A stretch of 64,000 bases of DNA from Methylobacterium sp. J-077 (GTDB lineage: Bacteria; Pseudomonadota; Alphaproteobacteria; Rhizobiales; Beijerinckiaceae), in assembly GCF_022829365.1 (NCBI RefSeq), contig NZ_JAKSYJ010000037.1:18330-82329 (forward strand). The letters run 5' to 3'. The notes beneath the pieces were generated by a model. It worked only from the letters and a program-made list of their open reading frames with translations. It searched no databases and had not been told where the DNA came from. Positions 1 through 9,064 of this stretch are shown here, piece after piece. The position numbers and the translations under genes were made by a program. The stretch's first letter is position 1, and each line of letters starts with the position of its first letter.

Positions 1-445
1 CCCCGGCCTTCGCCAGGGCCACCGTCCCGGGATTGTGCTCCAGCCCGGTGAGCAGCAGCGCGGCCGGGCGCCAGGACAGGAGCGCGGCGGCCAGGGCCTC
101 CTCCCGGTCGGGATCGTAGTCGCTGACCCCGATCACGCAGCGGATGCCGGCGGCGTCCAGCGCGCCGGTCAGCCCACGCAGCAGGTCGGGGAAGACCACG
201 TTGGCGAGCGACGGCACGATCACCCCGGCGAGCTGAGCGCTCGCCCCCGGGCCCGCGAGGCTGCCGGCCAGCCGGTTCGGCACGTAGCCGAGCCGGGCCA
301 CGGCCTCGGCCACCCGCTCCCGGGCGCGCTTCGAAGAGGAGCCGTGGTTGCGCAGGACCCGCGAGACCGTGCTCTCCCCGACCCCCGCCTCGCGGGCCAC
401 GTCGGTGAGCGTCACGAGCCGCCCCGGCGGCTGGAATCCGTCCAT
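1..445 (-). CDS. LacI-family transcriptional regulator (3' end cut by window edge)
   Basis: About 148 N-terminal residues are present; the gene runs off the left edge. The N-terminus shows the classic LacI helix-turn-helix (LTDVAREAGVGESTVSRVLR, residues about 11-30) followed by the hinge region (RLGYVPNRLAGSL) and the start of the periplasmic-binding-protein-like effector domain (LAGVIVPSLANVVFPDLLRG). This pattern is typical of the GntR/LacI subgroup, which senses sugars or sugar acids. The gene is divergent from the sugar-acid operon starting at 788, and a perfect 16-bp palindrome lies between them, so it is very likely the local repressor of that operon. The ATG at 445 gives an N-terminus matching the family. 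The effector is unknown; erythronate, threonate or a keto derivative is inferred from the neighbours. Confidence 0.9.
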   Translation of the reverse strand, partial: MDGFQPPGRLVTLTDVAREAGVGESTVSRVLRNHGSSSKRARERVAEAVARLGYVPNRLAGSLAGPGASAQLAGVIVPSLANVVFPDLLRGLTGALDAAGIRCVIGVSDYDPDREEALAAALLSWRPAALLLTGLEHNPGTVALAKAG

Positions 446-488
446 CTCCCGGCCTTTTTTTGCGACTCCGCCTCACCTCCCACCCGCG

Positions 489-600
489 CCCTCATTCTGA
501 GGTGCCCGCGCCAGCGGGCCTCGAAGGAGCCTTCCAGATGTCGGCATGGTCCCTGGAGGGCTCCTTCGAGGCGGCTTCGCCTCACCTCAGGATGAGGGGG
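489..600. repeat. Intergenic imperfect palindrome (long hairpin repeat)
   Basis: The left arm (CCCTCATTCTGAGGTG, then CCTCGAAGGAGCC) is mirrored by the right arm (GGCTCCTTCGAGGC, then CACCTCAGGATGAGGGG), giving a hairpin of about 110 nt. Elements of this type, CCTCATCCTGAGG plus a GGCTCCTTCGAGG core, are scattered in alphaproteobacterial intergenic DNA. It lies between the divergent regulator and operon and upstream of the palindromic operator, so it does not overlap the promoter of the catabolic operon. Confidence 0.75.
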
Positions 601-677
601 TTGGATCGGAGGCAGGTCCCGCGTTCGGCGGCGCCTTACCCCCGACATAGCGTCCTGCATTATTCCGCACAACCGGA

Positions 678-693
678 TTGGCAGCGCTGCCAA
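678..693. promoter_or_regulatory. Probable LacI-family operator
   Basis: TTGGCAGCGCTGCCAA is a perfect 16-bp palindrome with a central CG step, as in operators of LacI-family proteins. It lies about 95 bp upstream of the transporter start at 788 and about 230 bp from the start of the divergent LacI-type regulator. The binding protein is inferred from location. Confidence 0.7.
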
Positions 694-787
694 AAACAGT
701 TACAGGCACCGCCAGCGCCGCCGGAACGAGCGGCGAAGACCATTATCCGCCCGCCCTGCGACGCGGTCCGGACCAGGGAGAACGCCG

Positions 788-2110
788 ATGTCGGTTCAAG
801 CCGCCCCGCTGGGAGGCGCCGCCCCCGCTGCGGAGCAAAAATCCTTCGTCGACCGGACCTACGCGAAGGTGTTCTGGCGCCTCGTGCCGTTCCTGATGCT
901 CTGCTACGTGGTGGCGTATCTCGACCGGGTGAATGTCGGCTTCGCCAAGTTGCAGATGTCCCAGGAGCTGAAGTTCTCCGAGACGGTCTACGGCCTCGGC
1001 GCCGGCATTTTCTTTCTGGGCTACTTCCTGTTCGAGGTGCCGTCGAACGTGATCCTGCACCGGGTCGGCGCCCGGGTCTGGATCGCCCGGATCATGATCA
1101 CCTGGGGGCTGATCTCCGGCGCCTTCGTGTTCGTGAACTCGGAATGGACCTTCTACGGGATGCGCTTCCTGCTCGGCCTCGCCGAGGCCGGGTTCTACCC
1201 GGGCGTGATCCTGTACACGACGCAGTGGTTCCCGGCCCATCGCCGGGCCAAGGTCATCGCGGTGTTCATGGCCGCGATCCCGATCTCGGGCATCTTCGGC
1301 AACCCCCTCTCCGGCTACATCATGGACGCGCTCAACGGCGCCCAGGGCCTGTCCGGCTGGCAGTGGATGTTCCTGATCGAAGCCGTGCCGGCGGTGCTGA
1401 TCGGCGTCGCGGTGTTCCTATACCTCGACAACCGCCCCGCCGAGGCCAAGTGGCTGACCGACGCCGAGAAGCAGGTCCTCGAGCGCGACATCGCCGCCGA
1501 CAACCACGGCAAGGAATCCAGCCCGCACTCGATCGCCACCGTGTTCCGCAACGGCCGCGTGTGGTTCATGAGCCTGATCTACTTCGCCTTCGTCACCGGC
1601 CAGTACGGCCTGACCTTCTGGCTGCCGACGATCGTCAAGGCGTCCGGCGTGCAGGGCAACCTCAATATCGGTCTGATCAGCGCGATCCCGTTCCTGTGCG
1701 CGGCCGTCGTGATGGTCCTGCTGGGCCTCTCCGCCGACCGGATGCGCGAGCGCCGCTGGCATCTCATCATCCCGGCGCTCATCGGCGCTGTCGGCTTCGT
1801 GGTCTCGGCGAGTGCCGGCTCGACCACGATCGCCGTGGCGGCGCTCTCGGTGGCGGCGGCCGGCGTGCTGACCTGCTCGCCCCTGTTCTGGTCCCTGCCC
1901 ACCGCCTTCCTGAGCGGCGCGGGTGCTGCGGCCGGCATCGCGCTGATCAACTCGGTGGGGAACCTCGCGGGCTTCGTCAGCCCCTACGTGATCGGGGCGC
2001 TGCGCGACGCCACCGGCAGCACCGCGGCCGGCATGTACGCGCTGGCCGTGATGCTGGTGGTCGGCTCGGCCTGCGTGTTCGTCACGCCGGCGAAGATGGT
2101 CAACCGCTGA
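788..2110 (+). CDS. MFS transporter, anion:cation symporter family (sugar-acid uptake)
   Basis: A 440-residue, twelve-helix-type major facilitator protein. The N-terminus after the first helix reads YLDRVNVGFAKLQM, a hallmark of the anion:cation symporter (phthalate/tartrate/galactonate permease) family, and family loops such as LLGLAEAGFYPGVILY follow. It is expected to import a carboxylated sugar across the inner membrane. The ATG at 788 is preceded by a GGGAG ribosome-binding site. It is the first gene of the unit with ltnD, otnI, otnK and denD, so D-erythronate and/or L-threonate are the likely substrates (inferred). A repeat element separates it from ltnD, which may loosen transcriptional coupling. 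Confidence 0.88.
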   Translation: MSVQAAPLGGAAPAAEQKSFVDRTYAKVFWRLVPFLMLCYVVAYLDRVNVGFAKLQMSQELKFSETVYGLGAGIFFLGYFLFEVPSNVILHRVGARVWIARIMITWGLISGAFVFVNSEWTFYGMRFLLGLAEAGFYPGVILYTTQWFPAHRRAKVIAVFMAAIPISGIFGNPLSGYIMDALNGAQGLSGWQWMFLIEAVPAVLIGVAVFLYLDNRPAEAKWLTDAEKQVLERDIAADNHGKESSPHSIATVFRNGRVWFMSLIYFAFVTGQYGLTFWLPTIVKASGVQGNLNIGLISAIPFLCAAVVMVLLGLSADRMRERRWHLIIPALIGAVGFVVSASAGSTTIAVAALSVAAAGVLTCSPLFWSLPTAFLSGAGAAAGIALINSVGNLAGFVSPYVIGALRDATGSTAAGMYALAVMLVVGSACVFVTPAKMVNR

Positions 2111-2133
2111 GGCTCCGATCCGGGCACGACGGA

Positions 2134-2231
2134 CCCCCTCTCCCCTGCGGGAGAGGGTTGGGGTGAGGGGTGCGACTCCTCCGGAATGACCTGATCCCTC
2201 ACCCTGTCCCTCTCCCGCACGGGAGAGGGGA
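2134..2231. repeat. Intergenic repeat family A, copy 1
   Basis: Two CCCTCTCCC / GGGAGAGGG hairpins bracket a core with GGGTGAGGGGTGCGACT and TCCGGA. The same architecture recurs at 59506-59604, and a shortened single-hairpin form is at 20836-20864. Its place between two co-directional operon genes suggests a possible role in mRNA stability or partial termination. Confidence 0.75.
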
Positions 2232-2293
2232 CCCGCGCCATCCTCGGCGACGCCGAGACGGCGGATTCCCACCCTCCGCGAGGTTTCCGGCTC

Positions 2294-3208
2294 ATGACCA
2301 CCGACACCCAAACCCGCCGCGCCGCGGTGATCGGCCTCGGCTCCATGGGTTCCGGCATGGCCGGCTCGCTGCTGCGGGCAGGCTTCTCCGTCGCCGCCTG
2401 CGACGTGAACCCGGAGGCCGTCGCCCGCTTCCGGGATGCGGGCGGGATTGCGGCGGCCAATCCGGCCGAGGCGGCGCAGGGTGCCGACGTGGTGGTGAGC
2501 GTGGTGGTCAACGCCGCCCAGACCGAGGCGGTGCTGTTCGGCGAGCATGGCGCCGCCGCGGCGATGCCCGAGGGCGCCGTGTTCGTCTCCTCGGCGACCA
2601 TGGATCCGGCCGTCGCCCGGGCGCTGGCGGCGCGGCTGGAGGCCACCAGCCGCCTCTATCTCGACGCCCCGATGAGCGGCGGCGCCGCCCGCGCGGCCGA
2701 TGGCGGGCTGACCTTCCTGGCCTCGGGCTCCCCGGCCGCCTTCGCCAAGGCGCGCCCCGCCCTCGATGCCATGGCGGGCACGCTCTACGAGCTCGGCGAC
2801 GCCGCCGGCCAGGGTGCGGCCTTCAAGATGATCAACCAGCTGCTCGCCGGTGTGCACATCGCCGCCGCCTGCGAGGCGATGAGCTTTGCCGCCAAGCAGG
2901 GCCTCGACCTGGCCCGCGTCTACGAGGTGATCACCAAGTCGGCGGGCAATTCCTGGATGTTCGAGAACCGGGTGCCCCACATCCTCGAGGCCGACTACGC
3001 GCCGAAGAGCGCGGTCGACATCTTCGTCAAGGATCTCGGCATCGTGCAGGACATGGCCCGGGCGGAGAAATACCCGGTGCCGGTGGCCGCGGCGGCGCTC
3101 CAGATGTTTTTGATGGCGTCCGGCGCCGGCATGGGCCGGGACGACGACGCCTCCGTGGCGCGGCTCTACGCGCAGGTCTCGGGCGCGAAGCTGCCGGGGC
3201 GGAAGTAA
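2294..3208 (+). CDS. ltnD: L-threonate/tetronate dehydrogenase, beta-hydroxyacid dehydrogenase family
   Basis: A 304-residue NAD(P)-dependent oxidoreductase expected to oxidise the C2 hydroxyl of a four-carbon sugar acid such as L-threonate to 2-oxo-tetronate. A Rossmann fold begins at once, with GLGSMG at residues 14-19. The substrate-binding motif DAPMSGG is at 124-130 and the catalytic-lysine segment FKMINQLLAG contains Lys178, so all family active-site elements are present. The length is normal for the family. It is followed by otnI and otnK, which act on its product, and the operon also holds denD, a second dehydrogenase entering at the same point. The assignment within the 3-hydroxyisobutyrate-dehydrogenase-like superfamily rests mainly on this context. 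Confidence 0.88.
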   Translation: MTTDTQTRRAAVIGLGSMGSGMAGSLLRAGFSVAACDVNPEAVARFRDAGGIAAANPAEAAQGADVVVSVVVNAAQTEAVLFGEHGAAAAMPEGAVFVSSATMDPAVARALAARLEATSRLYLDAPMSGGAARAADGGLTFLASGSPAAFAKARPALDAMAGTLYELGDAAGQGAAFKMINQLLAGVHIAAACEAMSFAAKQGLDLARVYEVITKSAGNSWMFENRVPHILEADYAPKSAVDIFVKDLGIVQDMARAEKYPVPVAAAALQMFLMASGAGMGRDDDASVARLYAQVSGAKLPGRK

Positions 3209-3237
3209 CCGGATCGAGCGCAGGGAGTCCGAAGAAA

Positions 3238-4020
3238 ATGCCGCGCTTTGCCGCCAATCTCAGCCTGATGTTCAACGAGGTGCCGTTCCTCGACCGCTTC
3301 GATGCGGCGGCGCGCGCCGGGTTCGACGCCGTCGAGTTCCTGTTCCCCTACGAGCACCCGCCCGAGGCCATCGCCGAGCGGCTTCGGGCGAACGGCCTGA
3401 CCCAGGCGCTGTTCAACTTACCGCCGGGGGATTTCGCGAACGGCGAGCGCGGCTTGGCGGCGTTTCCTGAGCGGTTGGATGAGCTGAAGGCCGGCGTCGA
3501 TACGGCGCTGCGCTACGCCGAGGCGACCGGCGTCGCCCGGCTGCACCTGATGGCGGGCCTCGCCCCGCACGATGATCCCCGCGCCGCGGAGGCCTACCGC
3601 CGGGCGGTGACCTGGACGGCGGAGCGCCTGGGCGCGGCCGGCCTCGACCTCGTGCTCGAGCCGATCAACGGCCGCAACATGCCGGGCTACTTTCTGAACG
3701 ATTTCGGTCGGGCCGCCGACCTCATCCGCGACCTGGCGCTGCCGAACCTGAAGCTCCAGTTCGACCTCTACCATTGCCAGATCCTGCACGGCGACGTGAC
3801 CCTGCGGCTGCGCGCGCTGATGCCGATCGTCGGCCATGTCCAGACCGCGAGCGTGCCGGAGCGGCACGAGCCCGGCACCGGCGAGATGAACGACGCGTTC
3901 CTGTTCGACGAGCTGGACCGGCTCGGCTACGCCGGCTTCGTCGGCTGCGAGTACATCCCAGCCGCCGACACCCTGGCCGGCCTCGGCTGGCTCGCCGCCT
4001 ATCAAGGGAGAGCCCGATGA
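3238..4020 (+). CDS. otnI: 2-oxo-tetronate isomerase (hydroxypyruvate isomerase family)
   Basis: A 260-residue TIM-barrel protein of the Hyi/OtnI family that interconverts 2-oxo-tetronate and 3-oxo-tetronate. The N-terminus (RFAANLSLMFNEVPFLDRF) is diagnostic. Paired metal-binding glutamates are visible at Glu141 (LEPINGRNMPGY) and Glu238 (GCEYIP). The ATG at 3238 was chosen because the conserved N-terminus starts there. The stop overlaps the otnK start (ATGA at 4017-4020), showing translational coupling. Hydroxypyruvate isomerase itself is the alternative, but the otnK and denD neighbours favour OtnI. Confidence 0.9.
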   Translation: MPRFAANLSLMFNEVPFLDRFDAAARAGFDAVEFLFPYEHPPEAIAERLRANGLTQALFNLPPGDFANGERGLAAFPERLDELKAGVDTALRYAEATGVARLHLMAGLAPHDDPRAAEAYRRAVTWTAERLGAAGLDLVLEPINGRNMPGYFLNDFGRAADLIRDLALPNLKLQFDLYHCQILHGDVTLRLRALMPIVGHVQTASVPERHEPGTGEMNDAFLFDELDRLGYAGFVGCEYIPAADTLAGLGWLAAYQGRAR

Positions 4021-5291
4021 GCCTCGCGCTGGGATGCGTCGCCGACGATTACACGGGGGCCTCGGACCTCGCCAACACCCTGACCAAGGCGGGCCTGCGC
4101 ACGATCCAGACCATCGGCGTGCCCGAGGATGATCGCGCCCTGCCGGAGGCCGACGCGGTGGTGGTGGCACTGAAGAGCCGCTCGATCCCGGCCGGCGAGG
4201 CCGTGGCGCGGTCCCGCGAGGCGGAACGCTGGCTGCGGGCCCGAGGGGCCGCCCACGTGATGTTCAAGGTCTGCTCGACCTTCGACTCCACGGATGCCGG
4301 CAATATCGGCCCGGTGATGGACGCCCTGCGGGCGGATGCCGGCGAGGCCATCGCGCTGGTCACGCCCGCCTTCCCGGAGACGGGACGCAGCGTCTACCAG
4401 GGCAACCTGTTCGTCGGCGCGGTGCCCCTCAACGAGAGCCCGCTCAAGGACCACCCGCTCAACCCGATGCGCGACGCCAACCTGGTGCGCGTGCTGGCAC
4501 GCCAGAGCGTGGGGGCGGTCGGCCTCGTGGACACCGCCACAGTGGCAAGGGGCGCCGAGGCGGTGGCGGCCCGGCTCGACGCCCTGGCGGCCGAGGGCAA
4601 GCAGGCGGCCATCGCCGACGCGATCTTCGACAGCGACCTCGAAACCTTGGGCCGGGCGGTCATCGCCAAAAAGTTCTCGGTGGGGGCCTCGGGGCTGGGG
4701 CTCGGCCTCGCCCGCGCCCTCGTCGCCGACGGGCGCGGCACCCGCGACGCCGCCGGCGCGGCCATGGGCGAGCCGGTGGGCGGGGCCGCGGCCTGCCTCG
4801 CCGGCAGCTGCTCGCAGGCGACCCTCCAGCAGATCGCCGCCGCGGAGGCGCAGATGCCGGTGCTGCGCCTCGACACCGCGGCGCTCCTCGCCGGCGCCGA
4901 CGCGGTGGCGGAGGCCCTAGCCTTCGCCGACGCGCGGCTGGCCGCCGGCCCGGTGCTGATCGCCTCCTCGGCGACCCCCGAGGCGGTCCGGGCTCTCCAG
5001 GCCGAGCACGGGGTCGATGCGGTCGGCCACGCCATCGAGACCGCGCTGGCGGCCATCGCCGAGGGGCTGGTCGCCCGCGGCGTGCGCCGGCTGGTGGTGG
5101 CCGGGGGCGAGACGTCGGGCGCGGTCGTCGACCGGCTCGGGCTCCGGGCGTTCCTGCTCGGCCCCGAGATCGCCGCCGGCGTGCCCATCCTGCGCAGTGC
5201 CGGTCGGCCCGAGCCGATGCTGCTCGCCCTGAAATCGGGCAATTTCGGCGGCTCGGACTTTTTTGGCCGTGCCCTGGACATGATGGACTGA
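4017..5291 (+). CDS. otnK: 3-oxo-tetronate 4-kinase
   Basis: A 424-residue four-carbon acid sugar kinase (DUF1537 fold) that phosphorylates 3-oxo-tetronate at O4. The N-terminal substrate domain shows ADDYTGASDL (residues 9-18), KVCSTFDST and ESPLKDHPLNPM. The C-terminal nucleotide domain has the glycine-rich GGETSGAVV motif. The length is normal. The product, 3-oxo-tetronate 4-phosphate, is normally decarboxylated to dihydroxyacetone phosphate by OtnC, which is not encoded in this window. The start overlaps the otnI stop by four bases. Confidence 0.93.
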   Translation: MSLALGCVADDYTGASDLANTLTKAGLRTIQTIGVPEDDRALPEADAVVVALKSRSIPAGEAVARSREAERWLRARGAAHVMFKVCSTFDSTDAGNIGPVMDALRADAGEAIALVTPAFPETGRSVYQGNLFVGAVPLNESPLKDHPLNPMRDANLVRVLARQSVGAVGLVDTATVARGAEAVAARLDALAAEGKQAAIADAIFDSDLETLGRAVIAKKFSVGASGLGLGLARALVADGRGTRDAAGAAMGEPVGGAAACLAGSCSQATLQQIAAAEAQMPVLRLDTAALLAGADAVAEALAFADARLAAGPVLIASSATPEAVRALQAEHGVDAVGHAIETALAAIAEGLVARGVRRLVVAGGETSGAVVDRLGLRAFLLGPEIAAGVPILRSAGRPEPMLLALKSGNFGGSDFFGRALDMMD

Positions 5292-5318
5292 CCACCGCCC
5301 ATAGATACGAGGGTTCCC

Positions 5319-6296
5319 ATGCACGCTCTGATTCTCGGCGCCGCCGGCATGATCGGCCGCCGCCTCGTCGATGCCCTGGTCGCGGACGGCAAGGTCGGCG
5401 GCGAACCGCTCAGCGCCCTCACCCTGCTCGACGTGATGCCGCCCACGGCACCCGCAGGCTTCTCCGGCCCGGTGAAGGCCGAGGCCGCGGATCTCACTGC
5501 CCCCGGTGCCGCCGATGCCGCCATCGCCGAGCGCCCGGGAGTGATCTTCCACCTCGCCGCGGTGGTCTCGGGCGAGGCGGAGGCGAATCTGGAACTCGGC
5601 TACCGGGTCAATCTCGACGGAACGCGGCTGCTGCTCGACGCGATCCGCCGGGCCAACGCCGCCGACGGGTACCGGCCGAAGCTGGTCTTCACCTCGTCGC
5701 TGGCCGTGTTCGGACCGCCCTTCCCCAAGGTGATCCCGGACGATTTCATCCTGCGCCCGGCCTCCTCGTACGGCGTCCAGAAGGCCATGGGCGAGTTGAT
5801 GCTCGCCGACTATGCGCGCCGCGGCTTCTTGGACGGGATCGGCCTGCGTCTGCCGACCATCTGCGTGCGCCCGGGCAAGCCCAACAAGGCGGCTTCGGGT
5901 TTCTTCTCCGGGATCATCCGCGAGCCGCTCGCTGGCCACGAGGCGGTGCTGCCGGTCCCCGACACGGTGCGCCACTGGTTCGCGAGCCCCGCCGCTGCGG
6001 TGGGTTTTTTGGTTCACGCGGCCGGGCTCGACCTCGCGGCCATCGGCCCGCGGATCAGCCTGACCATGCCGGGCGTCTCGGCCACCGTGGCCGACGAGAT
6101 CGAGGCCCTGCGGCGCGTGGCCGGCGACAAGGCCGTGGCGCTGATCCGGCGCGAGCCGGACGCCGCTATCGCCCGGATCGTCGGATCCTGGCCGGAGTCG
6201 TTCGAGCCGGAGGCCGCACTTGCGTTGGGCTTCCGGGCAGACGAATCCTTCGACGCGATCGTGGCCCAGCACGTCGCGGCGTTCCATGGCGGCTGA
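5319..6296 (+). CDS. denD: D-erythronate dehydrogenase
   Basis: A 325-residue extended short-chain dehydrogenase expected to oxidise D-erythronate to 2-oxo-tetronate with NAD. The nucleotide-binding loop GAAGMIG is at residues 7-13, and the catalytic YGVQK motif gives Tyr151 and Lys155, preceded by the serine-bearing segment VFTSSLAVFG. The combination with otnI and otnK is diagnostic of the D-erythronate pathway. It is the last gene of the operon, 28 bp after otnK, and converges on vapC with only a few bases between. Confidence 0.9.
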   Translation: MHALILGAAGMIGRRLVDALVADGKVGGEPLSALTLLDVMPPTAPAGFSGPVKAEAADLTAPGAADAAIAERPGVIFHLAAVVSGEAEANLELGYRVNLDGTRLLLDAIRRANAADGYRPKLVFTSSLAVFGPPFPKVIPDDFILRPASSYGVQKAMGELMLADYARRGFLDGIGLRLPTICVRPGKPNKAASGFFSGIIREPLAGHEAVLPVPDTVRHWFASPAAAVGFLVHAAGLDLAAIGPRISLTMPGVSATVADEIEALRRVAGDKAVALIRREPDAAIARIVGSWPESFEPEAALALGFRADESFDAIVAQHVAAFHGG

Positions 6297-6299
6297 GAT

Positions 6300-6701
6300 T
6301 CAGCCGCGGGCGGAGCGGATGTCGGTCCGCGGGAAATCGTCGCCGATATAGAGCAGCGGCACGCCGTGGACCTGCGCGCAGGCATAGGCGAAGCAGTCGC
6401 CGAGGTTCAGGCGGGCGGGGTGGCGGCCCTTGCCAAAACGGGCATGGGCGGTGAGGGCGAGGGCGGATTCCGCCGCCGAAATCGGCACGATTCGCAGACC
6501 AGCGATGCGGATGAACGCGTCGACCTCCGTCTCAGCGTCTGCCACGGAGATCGCCTTCTTACGCGCCACCGCGACCACCGTCTCGAAGACGGCGATGCCC
6601 GACGTGAGCGGCGTCATCGCGCCATCGAGGCAGTCCAGCAGGACGGAACGCTCCGGCTCGGCCGTCAGGATCGCCACGAGAGCCGAGGCGTCGACGAACA
6701 T
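6300..6701 (-). CDS. vapC: PIN-domain ribonuclease toxin of a VapBC pair
   Basis: A 133-residue PIN-domain protein. The four acidic positions expected to bind metal are visible: Asp4 (MFVDASAL), Glu40 (VFETVVA), Asp102 (LGDCFAYA) and Asp121/Asp122 (GDDFP). Such toxins cleave tRNA or rRNA when released from their antitoxin. The ATG at 6701 overlaps the antitoxin stop (TGATG), typical of vapBC coupling. A GTG three bases upstream is also possible. All catalytic residues are present, so the toxin should be active. Confidence 0.9.
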   Translation of the reverse strand: MFVDASALVAILTAEPERSVLLDCLDGAMTPLTSGIAVFETVVAVARKKAISVADAETEVDAFIRIAGLRIVPISAAESALALTAHARFGKGRHPARLNLGDCFAYACAQVHGVPLLYIGDDFPRTDIRSARG

Positions 6702-6937
6702 CACTCGTCGTTCAGGCTGTCGTAGAACGCCTTGTCGGCCTCCAGGCCCGTGCGCGGTACGGCATCCATCTTGTCGAGCAAGGGTTTCAGGCGTTCCGCG
6801 AGCGGCACGCGTCGGCTGCGCCGCGCGATCTCGTTTTCGAGCGCGATTCGCACCGCTTCGGTCTTGCTCACGCCGGCCCGCGATGCCAGCGTCTCGGCCA
6901 ATTGGTTGACCTCTTCGCTGCGGATGTTGAGCGGCAC
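6701..6937 (-). CDS. vapB: VapB-type antitoxin (Rv0623-like family)
   Basis: A 78-residue protein whose N-terminus ([22 protein letters not shown]) and the following [14 protein letters not shown] form the compact ribbon-helix-helix-like DNA-binding domain of the Rv0623/PSK family of antitoxins. The C-terminal tail ([13 protein letters not shown]) would wrap the toxin. It precedes vapC and overlaps it by one base. The antitoxin-toxin complex usually represses its own promoter; candidate half-sites lie just upstream at 6948-6977. Confidence 0.87.
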   Translation of the reverse strand: MPLNIRSEEVNQLAETLASRAGVSKTEAVRIALENEIARRSRRVPLAERLKPLLDKMDAVPRTGLEADKAFYDSLNDE

Positions 6938-6947
6938 GACAGCCTCC

Positions 6948-6977
6948 GTGTAGACGTAGGGAGGCTAGTGCCTACAC
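6948..6977. promoter_or_regulatory. Candidate vapBC operator
   Basis: Upstream of vapB the sequence holds GTGTAG and GTAGG half-sites followed by the inverted CCTACAC. These inverted GTGTAG(G) elements lie 11-40 bp before the vapB start, where autoregulatory operators are usually found. Binding is inferred only. Confidence 0.4.
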
Positions 6978-7020
6978 ACCAGAGCCGCAAGCGCGGCGCG
7001 TACCCCGAACAAGGATCCCG

Positions 7021-8862
7021 ATGACCCGCCTCGACGAGGCCCGCGCCGCGCTGAAGAAGACGTTCGGCTACGAGGATTTCCGGCCCGGGCAGGACGAGGT
7101 GATCGGCGCGGTGCTGGATGGCGACGACGTGTTCGCCGTGATGCCCACGGGCTCGGGCAAGTCGATGACCTACCAGCTCCCGGCGCTGATCGATTCCGGG
7201 CTGACCGTGGTGGTCTCGCCCCTGATCGCCCTGATGCACGACCAGGTGCAGCAGATGCGCAGCGTCGGCGTCGAGGCCGCCACCCTCAACTCGACGGTGA
7301 CGGAGGCGGAGTCGCGCGAGACCTGGCGCAGCCTGCGGTCCGGGGAATTGCGCCTCCTGTTCGTCTCCCCCGAGCGCCTGCTGATGGAGGGCTGCATCGA
7401 GGCCCTGCGCGGGGTCGGGGTCCGGCGGCTCGCGGTGGACGAGGCCCATTGCGTCTCGCAATGGGGCCACGATTTCCGGCCCGAATACCGGGAGATCGCC
7501 CGGGCCCGACAGGCGTTGGGCAACGTCCAGACCCTGGCGCTGACCGCCACCGCCGATGCCGCCACCCGGGCCGAGATCGCAGAGCGGCTGTTCCCGCAAG
7601 GGCGCGGCCCGAAGATCTTCGTCCACTCGTTCGATCGGCCGAACATCCGGCTGACGTTCCAGCCCAAGGACAACCCGGCCCGGCAGATCGAGCGGTTCCT
7701 GAAGCACCGGAGGGCGGAGAGCGGGATCATCTACTGCTCCTCGCGCAAGCGCGTCGAGCAGCTCGCCGAGACCCTCAGGAAGGACGGGTTCGACGCCCTG
7801 CCCTACCATGCCGGCCTCGACCAGGGCACGCGGATGCGCAACCAGGACCGGTTCCTGCAGGAGGACGGGGTGGTGATGACCGCGACGATCGCCTTCGGCA
7901 TGGGCATCAACAAGCCCGACGTGCGCTTCGTCTGCCACGCCGACATGCCCAACAACGTCGAGGGCTATTACCAGGAGATCGGCCGCGCCGGCCGCGACGG
8001 GCTGCCGGCCGACACGCTGACCCTCTACGGCCTCGACGACATGGCGCTACGCCGCCGCCAGATCGACGAGAAGGAGATCTCGGACGAGCGCCGCCGGGTC
8101 GAGCGGCGCAAGCTCGAGGCGATGATCTCCCTGTGCGAGGGCGCCACCTGCCGGCGCCAGTCGCTGCTCGGCTATTTCGGCGAGGCGAGCGAGCCCTGCG
8201 GCCGCTGCGATCTCTGCCGCGGCGGCGTCACGCTCGTGGACGGGACCGTGGCGGCGCAGAAGATCCTCTCGGCGATCGTGCGCACCGGCCAGCGCTTCGG
8301 CGCGGCCTATATCTGCGACGTGGTCCACGGCAAGGAGAGCGAGCAGGTCCGCCGCAACGGTCATACCGGCCTCAAGACCTTCGGGGTCGGCGCCGACAAG
8401 CCGGTGGCCGCTTGGCGGGCGATCCTGCGCCAGCTCTTCGCCGCCGGGGCGATCGCCGAGAACGCCGACGGCTATGGCGGCCTGTCCATGACCGAGAAGG
8501 GCGAGGCGATCCTGTTCGGCCGCGAGCCGGTCAAGCTGCGCCCCGACCCGGAACCGAAGGCCGAATCCCGCGAGCGTCGCCGGGCCACGCCGCGCGAGGA
8601 GGGCGAGATCGCGCTCTCCGAGACCGACGAGGCCCTGTTCCAGCACCTGCGCGGCCTGCGCGCTACCCTGGCCCGGGCCGAGGGCATCGCCGCCTTCATG
8701 GTGTTTCCCGACCGGACCCTGATCGAGATGGCGCGTCAGAAGCCCGTCGACCTCTGGGCCCTGCGGGCGGTCCACGGGGTCGGCGAGCGCAAGCGCGAGG
8801 CCTATGGCGAGACGTTCGTGGCCGCGATCAGCGCGTTCCTGGCCGAGCCGCCGGCGGCGTGA
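7021..8862 (+). CDS. recQ: ATP-dependent DNA helicase RecQ
   Basis: A 613-residue superfamily 2 helicase acting 3'-5' in recombination and fork repair. Walker A TGSGKS is at residues 43-48 and the DEAH box (VDEAHC) at about 140. The helicase C-terminal motif [10 protein letters not shown] follows. The zinc-binding cysteines (CEGATC...CGRCDLC) lie at about 371-400, then the winged-helix RQC domain and an HRDC domain at about 540-610. All domains of a complete bacterial RecQ are present in the usual order. It stands alone, with no co-directional gene immediately upstream. Confidence 0.96.
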   Translation: MTRLDEARAALKKTFGYEDFRPGQDEVIGAVLDGDDVFAVMPTGSGKSMTYQLPALIDSGLTVVVSPLIALMHDQVQQMRSVGVEAATLNSTVTEAESRETWRSLRSGELRLLFVSPERLLMEGCIEALRGVGVRRLAVDEAHCVSQWGHDFRPEYREIARARQALGNVQTLALTATADAATRAEIAERLFPQGRGPKIFVHSFDRPNIRLTFQPKDNPARQIERFLKHRRAESGIIYCSSRKRVEQLAETLRKDGFDALPYHAGLDQGTRMRNQDRFLQEDGVVMTATIAFGMGINKPDVRFVCHADMPNNVEGYYQEIGRAGRDGLPADTLTLYGLDDMALRRRQIDEKEISDERRRVERRKLEAMISLCEGATCRRQSLLGYFGEASEPCGRCDLCRGGVTLVDGTVAAQKILSAIVRTGQRFGAAYICDVVHGKESEQVRRNGHTGLKTFGVGADKPVAAWRAILRQLFAAGAIAENADGYGGLSMTEKGEAILFGREPVKLRPDPEPKAESRERRRATPREEGEIALSETDEALFQHLRGLRATLARAEGIAAFMVFPDRTLIEMARQKPVDLWALRAVHGVGERKREAYGETFVAAISAFLAEPPAA

Positions 8863-9064
8863 GCCTGCCGCCTCTGCGGCCGATCCGGCGCAAGCCCCAC
8901 GCAGTTTCACCCTCGGCGCGCCCGGCCGCTTCATGTAGGCAGGCCGCCACCTCGAATCGATCGGACCCGTCATTTCGACACGCATCCCCGTCGCCGCCGC
9001 ACCGGCCCAGCACACGTCCGAAAAACCGGACGGTGACGCGCCGCGGACGCTGACCTCCCGCATC

